From the NCBI GenBank assembly GCA_905221605.1, contig CAJNDS010001209.1, positions 1 through 28,770 on the forward strand: a stretch of DNA of 28,770 bases, in the 5' to 3' direction. A program made the position numbers and the translations under genes. The stretch comes from Symbiodinium natans (lineage: Eukaryota > Sar > Dinophyceae > Suessiales > Symbiodiniaceae). Under the pieces are notes generated by a model. It saw nothing but the letters and a program-made list of their open reading frames with translations, had not been told where the DNA came from and searched no databases. Below are positions 1 through 8,080 of this stretch, in pieces; position 1 is the first letter of the stretch, and the number at the start of each line of letters is the position of its first letter.

Positions 1-2254
1 GTCCTATTGCTCTGGATGCTTGTGTGACGACTCCCTCTAGTGAAGTTGATCACAGGATCGGAGGGGGTAGCGCCGCCTCGTGTCCACCCCGTAGTGGCGG
101 CAACATTAGGGACCCGCCGCCTGGCGTACGACGGCCCACGCACACAGCATCTCCGGATGGGATTAGGACGGTTGAGGCGTCACAGCCCCCTTGCGCTAAG
201 TCTCCCACGGACTCACTTGGCCTGACGGAACCAAAATCGTATCTCCCTATGCCTCCCCATGGCCCGACGCCCATCCCCGCCAGGCCTGTGCCCGCTGTCC
301 AAGCTCGCAAGGAAAGTCGGCCTCTCGCTTTGGACAAAGACGGTTCTCAGCAGCTGGAACCACCAAAAGCCAAGCCTCGAGGGCCTAGCGAGCCCAGCGG
401 CACCCGCGATCCCAGCGCCCCAGCCTGCGCACCCATCATGCAGAGCAACACAGTCTCGGTCTGTGATCTCATGTTGCGCGCACTTGCAGCGGGACATCAC
501 TTTGGTAAGAATGTCAAACCTCGGCCCTACATGAACCTGCGTGACTCGCAACACCTCACAACACACTGCCAGCAGCTTCGGGCATATAGGGCCTATGAGG
601 TGTTTTTGAACGGCATACCGAACCAGCTGCAAGACTCGGGTATGCTGCTCGGAATCGCTGACACGCTACTGCATCTGCCTGAAACGTTTCCGGCAGCGTA
701 TTTGAAGGTTTATGACCCTATCATCACGCAGTGCCTTAGATTGTCGGGGGCATTGCAGCATTTCGACCTTGCTGAAATGTTGGATTGCCCGGTCCCGCAG
801 CTGGACAAAGCGAGGCTTTCGGAGTTCCTGGTGGGTATGGCTTTCTTACCACAGCGCAGTACATCGCGGATCTTTTCTTTGCGGTGTCGGACTTGCCGAG
901 TGTCATCAATGCCAGTTTTCCTGCAATGCTCAGCTACGCTGACCCAGATTATTGGCTGGGTGCACTTCTGCTCGCATTCGAGTCCCACCAAAAAGGTCCC
1001 CTGGAGCGTACGGCAGGGCTGCCCATTGTTATTGGTTTTCCTGAATCTGACAATAAAATTACTGACCTGCAGATCAATGTGCCGCCTGCAGCCATGGTGG
1101 CCTTCTTGGCTAGCCGCGCTTATCGGTGTCCCACGTGCCCTACTACCAAATATGTGATGGACGCGCACAGTGGACTGCCACAAGTCACTGGCCAAGCCTC
1201 CCAAGAAGCCTTGCAGGCATGGGCCGCAGCTGCTAAGCACACGGACGTGGAAACGGCCAGGCTTGCCCAGCCCAGCTTGAATACGTTCCTAGGCATCACG
1301 CTGCAGGGCACACAGACACTTGGGCAAAGGCACTATCAAGAATTTAGGCCGGGCCTCCCCCCTGCCCATTTCCTTGACGCCATCCGGCTTGCTCTTGCGG
1401 CCTCGGTGGCCAACCAAAACATTGAACATTTTTGGTCAGCTTTTAACTTGGAATGGCCTGACACTTCTCACAGAATGGCTGTTTTTCTACGGCGAGTGTT
1501 GCCCCTAGAGTGCTTGCTCTCCTCGCCCTGTGCTGCGCCTGTGGAAGCGAACACTGCAGCAACCTCGCCGGAGGTCGTCAGCATCTCTTCCGAAACTAAC
1601 GAAGGCTCTCCCTGCCCGATGGATGACATGTCAGACGCGGAGGACGAACCCGAGGCACAGGTGAATGATTGGCGCTTCTCGGAGCTGCGAACCACTGACC
1701 TTGCAGCTTTGCGAGAAGTGGATGTCTCCGCCCCTTTCCGGCTGCCAGTCATCTTTGATGCGCATTGGAAAGGGATCAGCACCACACCCACCAAGCATGG
1801 GCCCCAACGTCCCCAAAATGCGTGGTATGACGCAGCCACTGCTCATTGGGCTGCCATTAAGGGGTTCATGCGAGCCAAACATCCAACCAAGCAGCGACTC
1901 AACAGCTTCTGGTTTAGGATGTACTGTCATGGCACCCCCAAGGACCCTGATCCTTCGGCCCTGCGTGCGGCAGTTACCTCCTTCCCCTTTCAGTATAAGG
2001 ACGAAGGTGTTGTGCAGTACAGGCAAATCCAGGAAGCTGTCCGGGTGATGTGGCTCGCGGCCCAAACCTCAATGACAAGATACAGGAGTATCCCCATTCC
2101 GGACGGCATCCCTGAGTGGGGGTTGATGAGCAAGAGCTGCCTCCAATGCAGGTCATGCCCAGCAGTACGCGTTCCCATACCACCTCAGATGGCCATCGTT
2201 CCCGGCGTCCGGACTGGGATGGCTCCTGGCAATAGACAGCAACCTGTCATCTGA
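1..2254 (+). pseudogene. Broken second copy of the C-terminal part of the multi-enzyme protein
   Basis: This is a plus-strand copy of residues from about 557 onward of the minus-strand ORF at 11726-8061. It keeps the proline-rich linker and the unique C-terminal domain with its CPxCP motif. The reading frame starts at the window edge, moves to another frame near 833-835 and ends at 2254. The cause is visible: GGTGGGTATGG here against GGTGGGGTATGG in the other copy, so one G is missing. It also lacks about 21 nt in the linker near 133. At 1970-1978 it has two bases that the other copy lacks and its frame runs on about 90 further codons, so here this copy looks the more ancestral. At 2118-2122 it has five G where the other copy has six. 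No function is recognised for the domain. It is disrupted as a gene but very close to its sister copy. Confidence 0.85.
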
Positions 2255-2316
2255 GGGCTCCTACTGACGCCATGCGAACGCGCCATTGCGTCCTTTCATG
2301 GCATGCTGCCCAGAGT

Positions 2317-2334
2317 GATGTGAGCCCTCACATC
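2317..2334. repeat. Hairpin with GCCC loop (left arm, 1)
   Basis: GATGTGAGCCCTCACATC has a 7-bp perfect stem. It is the complement of 7661-7678. Confidence 0.85.
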
Positions 2335-2489
2335 TCCTCGCCGATACATGCCGCAAGACTACCTCGGGATATTCTTGGTTGGCAACCCTCTCGTGGTCTA
2401 TGCCACGGATTGGATCGTGCTTGTCTTTTGTGTGCTTACAGCTTGCAGCTGTGAACACCCTTCTGTGTCGGCCCCGCGGTGTGCCTGTG

Positions 2490-3095
2490 GGAACGGGGGG
2501 CCTTTCTTTCGTGGTTGCTCCACTGGCCATCTGCCACGGACTACTCTGGCCCGGTCCTGCTTGGATGTTCCAGCTTTGTCATTGGTAAAACGGCCAATCT
2601 TCCTTTCCTCTGCCCCCTCTAGGTGGGCCGGTTGCCTGCTTCTATGTGCTGCGACCGTGTGTGAACCACTTGGACTCGAGTGTTGACCATCTCTCGTCTG
2701 GACGGTGACACCCCCTTGTCGTACAACGGCGTCATACCAATTGGGAGAGACCAGCTAGGGGATGCTGCTTCTGGGTTGTGGACACTTCAACGGAGATCAG
2801 GTTTCCACATCCCTGGCAATGTGCCATCGAGCACCTGTGGACCTTCACGAGAGCCATTCTCGCCTGTGCTTGGGTTGCTGCGGGGTTCCCTGCCTGCTTG
2901 GGTGTATATCTCTGCTTGCGTCAAAGCAGCCATACTTGACTACCTCCCCAACGGTAGGTGGCCAAGCGTGAATGTGAGCCCTCACATCTCCTCGCCGACG
3001 TCCGTCGGTTTGGGCATGGAGGGTCTGATTCTGGTTATTGAACCCTCAACCCTCACCGACCAAGGAGATAGTTGCTTGGCCTTGAGTGCGAAGTT
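2490..3095 (+). pseudogene. Decayed pseudo-hydrolase copy (left arm, copy 1)
   Basis: In shifting frames this stretch matches the 306-aa ORF at 18597-17677. It contains a WAGCLLLC...EPLGLE segment (there WVGCLFFA...EPLGLE), an LLLGCGHF segment (there LLLPGCGHF) and a VSPHISSPTSVGLGMEG segment (there ASPRISLPTYLMGLGSGG). Several frameshifts are needed to follow it, so it cannot make a full protein. It lies just downstream of the multi-enzyme gene copy and may be transcribed as 3' untranslated RNA. The reverse complement at about 6895-7500 is the same copy in the right arm. Confidence 0.7.
2972..2987. repeat. Hairpin with GCCC loop (left arm, 2)
   Basis: ATGTGAGCCCTCACAT has a 6-bp perfect stem (the outer G-C pair is lost, A replacing G). 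Its right-arm counterpart is 6996-7013. Confidence 0.85.
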
Positions 3096-3200
3096 TCGAC
3101 TGGGGGACTCTCCCGCTTCCTGCGGGGCAGGTGGGGTCCCCGCCTACTTGGGTTCACCTGATGGCTCTGATTGGAACGAAGCAGTCAAGCCTGCTTTGGC
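3096..3200 (+). pseudogene. Short decayed pseudo-hydrolase fragment (left arm, copy 2)
   Basis: In frame this stretch reads AGGVPAYLGSPDGSDWNEAV, which corresponds to AGSPPAWMLPDGAAWTKAV in the 306-aa ORF at 18597-17677. Only this middle section is present. It follows directly on copy 1 in the wrong order for one protein (a later segment followed by an earlier one), so it marks a tandem duplication and not one gene. Confidence 0.6.
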
Positions 3201-3474
3201 CGTCGGACGAGACTCTTGTGAGTCCAAAGAACGTTGCGCCTTGTGCTCGGAGAGGCTCCACTGGCTGACCACCATGGAGTGCTCTGGGCTGGTCCTACCC
3301 TTTGTTCTTGCCGTTAAGTCCCCACTGGCTGACCACCATGGGGCAACTTTATACTTCGGATCAAGAAGGTTGCCACCTGCAACATCCCGTGCCAAGGCAC
3401 GACTATGCCCCGCCTGTGATGGCGGACTTGTGAACCTTCTCGTGAACGGCCTTGGCTGGTGCTGAATGTATTCG

Positions 3475-3628
3475 CATCGGTGGCTGCATGATGGTGGTTT
3501 TGTGAATCTGGCAACGTCGCCCTTTGCGACGCACCTGCGCACTCGGTGCTACATGTGTGCTCCCGGCCTCTTCGACGATCTCGAGTACTGAGTGCACAGG
3601 GTGACCTAGCAGTTCGGCGCGCTGGCTG
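3475..3628 (+). repeat. Internal direct repeat, unit A (left arm)
   Basis: This segment runs from a GTGGCTGCATGATGGTGG stretch through CGAGTACTGAGT to TAGCAGTTCGGCGCG, and it resembles 4555-4708, about 1.08 kb downstream. It contains a small hairpin at 3515-3531 (stem CGTCGC/GCGACG). The right-arm counterparts lie near 6357-6500 and 5535-5680 and are only about 0.83 kb apart, so the unit length differs between the arms. Confidence 0.7.
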
Positions 3629-3990
3629 TGGACACTTCTACGTGGAGATTATGCACCCGCTGACTTGGCAGGGAGCCATTCCCCACTTGTAGAACAACCT
3701 GGCCCTCTTGAGACTCGAGAGGGTCACCCTCGTCTGAGCTTGGCCTGCGGCAGGGCAAGTGGGCTCCCCGCCCGCGTGGATGTTACCTGAAGGCTCTGAT
3801 TGGACCAAAGTAGCAATACCATGGAGATCCTTGCACTTCGGCACCAATGTGATGTGAGCCCTCCCATCTCCTTACCGACGTACCTCGCGGGTTTGGGTTT
3901 GGAGGGACCTGATGCGTGCCGATGCGCAGGCCAGCGCCAAGGTTGCGTGGCCTTGTGTGAGATGCCTGGACTGGGAGGTTCCTCGTTGTT
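3610..3990 (+). pseudogene. Decayed pseudo-hydrolase copy (left arm, copy 3)
   Basis: Conceptual translation in shifting frames gives GCGHFYVE-like, AGQAGSPPAWMLPEGSDWTK and VSPPISLPTYLAGLGLEG segments, in the same order as in the 306-aa ORF at 18597-17677. The segment is interrupted by stops and frame changes. The nucleophile-elbow position reads GLGLEG, again without the expected serine. The counterpart in the right arm is about 5995-6375. Confidence 0.7.
3851..3868. repeat. Hairpin with GCCC loop, one mismatch (left arm, 3)
   Basis: GATGTGAGCCCTCCCATC has the same stem with one mismatch. The right-arm counterpart is 6117-6134. Confidence 0.7.
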
Positions 3991-4140
3991 ATTATAAACC
4001 CTGTGGCGTTAAGGGTTTGGTAACTCGCTGTGGACTCTCCCCGTGGAATCCGTAGCTGCAGCTACTCTCGCCCCCCCTCTGGCCGTGCGCGGGCACCTCT
4101 CTGGGTGGGCACTTGTGCGCCAGGTTGACTGGAGAACCCT

Positions 4141-4435
4141 GTGCTCGGAGCTACTCCACTGGCTGACCACCATGGAGTGCCCTGGGCCGGTCCTGCTTTG
4201 ATTGTTCTTGCTGTTAAGTCCCCACTGGCTGACCTCCATGGGGCATATGCCCCCTGTGCCGGGCGCGGACACCTCTCTGGGTGGGCACTTGTACGCCAAG
4301 GTGAATGGAGCACCCAGAGCTCGGAGCTACTCCACTGGCTGACCACCATGGAGTGCCCTGGGCCGGTCTTGCCTTGATTGTTCTTGCTGTTAAGTCCCCA
4401 CTGGCTGACCACCATGGGGCATATGCACATCTTTC
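4141..4435 (+). repeat. Tandem 176-bp unit, two copies
   Basis: The phrase CTACTCCACTGGCTGACC starts at 4151 and again at 4327. Each copy is followed by an almost identical stretch ending with CCCCACTGGCTGACC and a CATGGGG segment. A diverged relative lies at 3245-3350. The right arm has only one unit at the matching place (about 5810-5990), so copy number differs between the arms. A 14-bp palindrome, GGGGCATATGCCCC, sits at 4240-4253. Confidence 0.8.
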
Positions 4436-4554
4436 ATCCCCCCTAGGGAGTCTGACTTGCAACATCCTTTCGCCATTGAGTGTCGGTTGTCTGTCCTTGA
4501 CAACGAGTACGTGATCCGAACCTCTTCTGATGACCTCGGTTTGAATAACCGCTG

Positions 4555-4708
4555 TCGCACCAGTGGCTACATGATGGTGGTTTTGAGAATCTGGCAATGT
4601 CGCAATTTGCGATTCCCCCACAAGCTCTGTGCTTCCTTGTGAACCGGGACTTCATTGACGACTTCGAGTACTGAGTCCGTGGGGTATCTAGTAGTTCAGC
4701 GCGATTGC
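4555..4708 (+). repeat. Internal direct repeat, unit B (left arm)
   Basis: This is a diverged copy of 3475-3628. Both share the CATGATGGTGGTTTTG start, the CGAGTACTGAGT box and the TAGTAGTTCAGCGCG end. The hairpin at the same relative place is TCGCAATTTGCGA (4600-4612) here and CGTCGC/GCGACG in unit A, so the fold is kept although the sequence differs. Confidence 0.65.
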
Positions 4709-4853
4709 TCGCTTTGTTTCTTTGGTGTTTGTTTGCTTGGTGGTTGCTTGGTGTGTCTGGCGGATTGTGTGCGCTGACTTTGTTTCACCCATTACGTCGA
4801 GCCCAACAAGACCGGCCTACTGTGCTACTGATGTAGTAAAGAGGCGTCAGTCC
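4709..4853 (+). other. T/G-rich 3' end before the poly(A) tail (left copy)
   Basis: This is non-coding sequence rich in T and G, running to the poly(A) run. No AATAAA signal is seen; the last bases before the A run are GGCGTCAGTCC. The complement at 5384-5534 is nearly identical. It is probably the 3' untranslated end of the retroposed transcript. Confidence 0.55.
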
Positions 4854-4864
4854 AAAAAAAAAAA
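4854..4864 (+). other. Poly(A) run at the 3' end of the left copy
   Basis: Eleven A follow GGCGTCAGTCC. Similarity between the two arms stops at this run, which is what a retroposed 3' end would look like. Confidence 0.75.
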
Positions 4865-5370
4865 GTTGTTGGTCAAAGCTGTGCACGTGAAAGCCTATCT
4901 GGCGCAAGGCACGGGACAACGAACCCTTCCCAGCAAACAACTCAAAGGCGCAGGGAGGCCAGCCAGTGTCTGTGATGTCTCAAGCGGTGCTAACTTGCCT
5001 GGATGGAGCTCAGGGGTTGATCTTGAAGGCAGAAGCTGAATCTCGTGATTTCCCTGAAAATCAGACAATTTCGCCATGGGCTGAATCTCGGGTTTTTCCT
5101 GAAAAACCGACAATTCGGCCTGGGGCTTTTTAGCTGAGAACCCAACAGGAAAGTTTGCATCAAGCGGGAAGGGAACCTCCGGTGGCAGCAGGAATCCCAT
5201 AAGCCCCGCGCCCAAGCCAGCTCTGCTTCACCAAAGTCCCCGAGCTGCTGAATGACCCATGTCACCAAAACAAGCCTATTGCCAGTCCAAGGCTCAGTCT
5301 GATGGTAGTTTGACCATGCATCAAAAACTAAAGGCTCGGAAGTAAGCTCATGCACGCTGCCACTCAACTC
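4865..5370. other. Central spacer between the two tails
   Basis: These 506 bp are not shared with the arms. I see no convincing gene. A tandem pair of about 45-bp repeats starts at 5035 and 5080, each beginning GCTGAATCTCG and containing CCTGAAAA and GACAATT. The minus strand is open from 5215 to 4895, but the encoded peptide follows the 45-bp repeat and shows no known motif. This may be the old target DNA into which both elements inserted. Confidence 0.6.
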
Positions 5371-5383
5371 TTTTTTTTTTTTT
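5371..5383 (-). other. Poly(A) tail of the right copy (T run on plus)
   Basis: Thirteen T directly precede GGACTGACGCC, the complement of the left copy's last bases. I see no other comparable T run on the plus strand out to 28770, so this is the only poly(A)-like 3' end downstream of all the minus-strand genes. Confidence 0.75.
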
Positions 5384-5994
5384 GGACTGACGCCTCTTTA
5401 CTACATCAGTAGCACAGTAGGCCGGTCTTGTTGGGCTCGACGTAATGGGTGAAACAAAGTCAGCGCACACAATCAGCCAGACACACCAAGCAACCACAAA
5501 GCAAACAAACACCAAAGAAACAAAGCAAGCAATCGCGCTGAACTACTAGATACCCCACGGACTCAGTACTCGAAGTCGTCAATGAAGTCCCGGTTCACAA
5601 GGAAGCACAGAGCTTGTGGGGGAATCGCAAATTGCGACATTGCCAGATTCACAAAATCACCATCATGCAGCCACCGATGCGAATACATTCAGCACCAGCC
5701 AAGGCCGTTCACGAGAAGGCTCACAAGTCCGCCATCACATGTGGGGCATAGTCGTACCTTGGCACGGGACGTTGCAGGTGTTAACCTTCTTGATCCGGAG
5801 TATAAAGTTGCCCCATGGTGGTCAGCCAGTGGGGACTTAACGGCAAGAACAAGGGGTAGGACCAGCCCAGAGCACTCCATGGTGGTCAGCCAGTGGAGTA
5901 GCTCCGAGCACAAGGTTCTCCAGTCACCCTGGCGTACAAGTGCCCACCCAGAGAGGTGCCCGCGCACGGCCAGAGGGGGGGCGAGAGTAGCTGC

Positions 5995-6375
5995 AGCTAC
6001 CGATTCCACGGGGGGCCAGGCATCTCACACAAGGCCACGCAACCTTGGCGCTGGCCTGCGCATCAGCACGCATCAGGTCCCTCCAAACCCAAACCCGCGA
6101 GGTACGTCGGTAAGGAGATGGGAGGGCTCACATCACATTGGTGCCGAAGTGCAAGGATCTCCATGGTATTGCTACTTTGGTCCAATCAGAGCCTTCAGGT
6201 AACATCCACGCGGGCGGGGCGCTCACTTGCCCTGCCGCATGCTAAGCTCAGACGAGGGTGACCCTCTAGAGTCTCAAGAGGGCCAGGTTGCTCTACAAGT
6301 GGGGAATGGCTCCCTGCCAAGTCAGCGGGTGCATAATCTCCACGTAGAAGTGTCCACAGCCAGCGCGCCGAACTG
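5995..6375 (-). pseudogene. Decayed pseudo-hydrolase copy (right arm, copy 3)
   Basis: This is the reverse complement of the left-arm copy at 3610-3990. It has the same broken similarity to the 306-aa ORF at 18597-17677 and includes the GATGGGAG...CTCACATC half-hairpin at 6117-6134. Confidence 0.65.
6117..6134. repeat. Hairpin with GGGC loop, one mismatch (right arm, 3)
   Basis: GATGGGAGGGCTCACATC carries one mismatch in the stem and is the counterpart of 3851-3868. Confidence 0.7.
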
Positions 6376-6894
6376 CTAGGTTACCCTGTGCACTCAGTAC
6401 TCCAAAACGTCGAGGAGGCCAGGAGCACACATGTAGCACCGAGTGCGCAGGTGCGTCACAAAATGCGACGTTGCCAGATGCACAAAACTACCATCATGCA
6501 GCCACCGATGCGAATACAGTCAGCACCAGCCAAGGCCGTTCACGAGAAGGTTCACCAGTCCGCCATCACATGTGGGGCATAGTCGTACCTTGGCACGGGA
6601 CGTTGCAGGTGTCAACCTTCTTGATCCGGAGTATAAAGTTGCCCCATGGTGGTCAGCCAGTGGGGACTTAACGGCAAGAACAAAGGGGAGGACCAGCCCA
6701 GAGCACTCCATGGTGGTCAGCCAGTGGAGCCTCTCCGAACACACGGCGCAACGTTCCTTGACTCACAAGAGTCTCGTCCGACGGCCAAAGCAGGCTTGAC
6801 TGCTTCGTTCCAATCAGAGCCATCAGGTAAACCCAAGCAGGCGGGGACCCCACCTGCCCCGCAGGAAGCGGGAGAGTCCCCCAGTCGAAACTTC

Positions 6895-7500
6895 GCACTC
6901 AAGGCCAAGCAACTATCTCCTTGGCCGGTGAGGGTTGAGGGTTCAATAACCAGAATCAGACCCTCCATGCCCAAACCGACAGACGTCGGCGAGGAGATGT
7001 GAGGGCTCACATCACGCTTGGCCACCTACCGATGGGAGGTAGCCATGTATGGCTGCTTTGACGCAAGCAAAGATATACACCCAAGCAGGCAGAGAACCCC
7101 GCAGCAACCCAAGTACAGGCGAGAATGGCTCTCGTGAAGGCCAGGTTGTCCACAGGTGCTCGATGGCACATTGCCAGGGGAGGGGAAACCTGATCTCCGC
7201 GTAGAAGTGTCCACAGCCCAGAAGCAGCATCCCCTAGCGGATCTCTCCCAATTGGCATGACGCCGTTGTACGACAAGGGGGGGGTCACCGTCCAGACGAG
7301 AGATGGTCAACCCTCAAGTCCGAGGGGTTCACACACGGTCGTAGCACATAGAAGCGGGCAACCTGCCCACCTAGAGGGGGCAGAGGAAAGGAAGATTGGC
7401 CGTTTTACCGATGACAAAGCTGGAACATCCAGGCAGGACCGGTCCAGGGTAGTCCGTGGCAGATGGCCAGTGGAGCAACCACGAAAGAAAGGCCCTCCCG
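6895..7500 (-). pseudogene. Decayed pseudo-hydrolase copy (right arm, copy 1)
   Basis: This is the reverse complement of the left-arm copy at 2490-3095. It has the WAGC, GCGHF and VSPHISSPTSVGLGMEG segments in different frames. The GLGMEG elbow again lacks the nucleophile serine. Confidence 0.65.
6996..7013. repeat. Hairpin with GGGC loop (right arm, 2)
   Basis: GATGTGAGGGCTCACATC has a perfect 7-bp stem. In the left arm (2972) the outer pair is lost. Confidence 0.85.
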
Positions 7501-7660
7501 TTCCCTCAGGCACACCGCGGAGCCGGCCCAGAAGGGTGTTCACAGCTGCAAGCTGTAAGCACACAAAAGACAAGCACGATCCAATCCGTGGCATAGACCA
7601 CGAGAGGGTTGCCAAACCAAGAATGTCCCGAGGTGGCCTTGCGGCATGTATCGGCGAGGA

Positions 7661-7678
7661 GATGTGAGGGCTCACATC
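7661..7678. repeat. Hairpin with GGGC loop (right arm, 1)
   Basis: GATGTGAGGGCTCACATC has a perfect 7-bp stem and is the counterpart of 2317-2334. Confidence 0.85.
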
Positions 7679-7759
7679 ACGCTAGGCAGCATGCCATGAA
7701 AGGACTCAATGGTGCGTTCGCATGGCGTCAGTAGGAGCCCTCAGATGACAGTTTGCTGT

Positions 7760-8080
7760 CTATTGCCAGGAGCCATCCCAGTCCGGACGCGGGGAGCGAT
7801 GGCCAGCTGAGGTGGTATGGGAACGCTTCCCTGTCTTTCTATGAGTGGACTTGCCACCTTCGGTCATCTTTTGCTCCTTTGCATCTGCGGTACGGCTGGG
7901 CCTGACCTGCATTGGAGGCAGCTCTTGCTCATCAACCCCCCACTCAGGGATGCCGTCCGGAATGGGTATACTAATGTATCTTGTCATTGAGGTTTGGGCC
8001 GCGAGCCACATCACCCGGACAGCTTCCTGGATTTGCCTGTATTGCACAACACTTTCGTCCTTATACTGAAAGGGGAAGGA
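7760..8080 (-). pseudogene. Out-of-frame C-terminal tail of the multi-enzyme gene
   Basis: The ORF from 11726 stops at 8061, shortly after a two-base loss near 8081-8086 relative to the left copy. Beyond it, another minus-strand frame continues the protein as seen in the left copy (FPFQYKDE, RQIQEAVRVMWLAAQ and PIPDGIPEWG segments) and ends at 7760 with a DWDGSW C-terminus. Compared with the left copy it carries about 66 extra bases, coding roughly 22 residues rich in Lys and Thr, near 7840-7900. The real C-terminus of the family probably lies here. Confidence 0.75.

Larger units (their letters stand above)
1..4864 (+). repeat. Left arm of giant imperfect inverted repeat
   Basis: The sequence of this arm reappears as its reverse complement in 5371-10076. 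For example, the first 40 bases match the complement of about 10036-10076, and 4780-4853 match the complement of 5384-5457. The arm runs off the left window edge. It holds the 3' part of the multi-enzyme gene, then decayed hydrolase copies, then a T/G-rich 3' end with 11 A. By eye the arms differ by a few percent, by scattered small indels, by a 176-bp unit present twice here and once in the right arm, and by an exchanged block at about 4440-4570. That divergence argues against a simple fold-back assembly artefact, whose arms would be identical. Confidence 0.95.
5384..7759 (-). other. 3' region of the minus-strand copy, without intact genes
   Basis: This is the right-arm equivalent of 2255-4853. 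It holds the T/G-rich 3' end, two internal direct-repeat units, one 176-bp unit and decayed pseudo-hydrolase copies. Open frames occur but follow the repeats, shift frame and match nothing conserved. The block at about 5680-5810 differs from the left arm (4440-4570) and instead matches 6510-6640 of the same arm, which points to conversion between units. Confidence 0.65.

Noticed and set aside
2680-3465. A 261-codon plus-strand open frame
   Set aside because: It runs through decayed pseudo-hydrolase repeats that match the 306-aa ORF in several different frames, so its own translation is mixed and shows no consistent family.
4240-4253. GGGGCATATGCCCC palindrome as a regulatory site
   Set aside because: It is not present at the same place in the next 176-bp unit or in the right arm, so it is probably a chance feature.
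2317-7678. CRISPR-like array from the repeated palindromes
   Set aside because: Spacing is irregular (hundreds of bases), no uniform spacers exist, and no cas-like gene is present.
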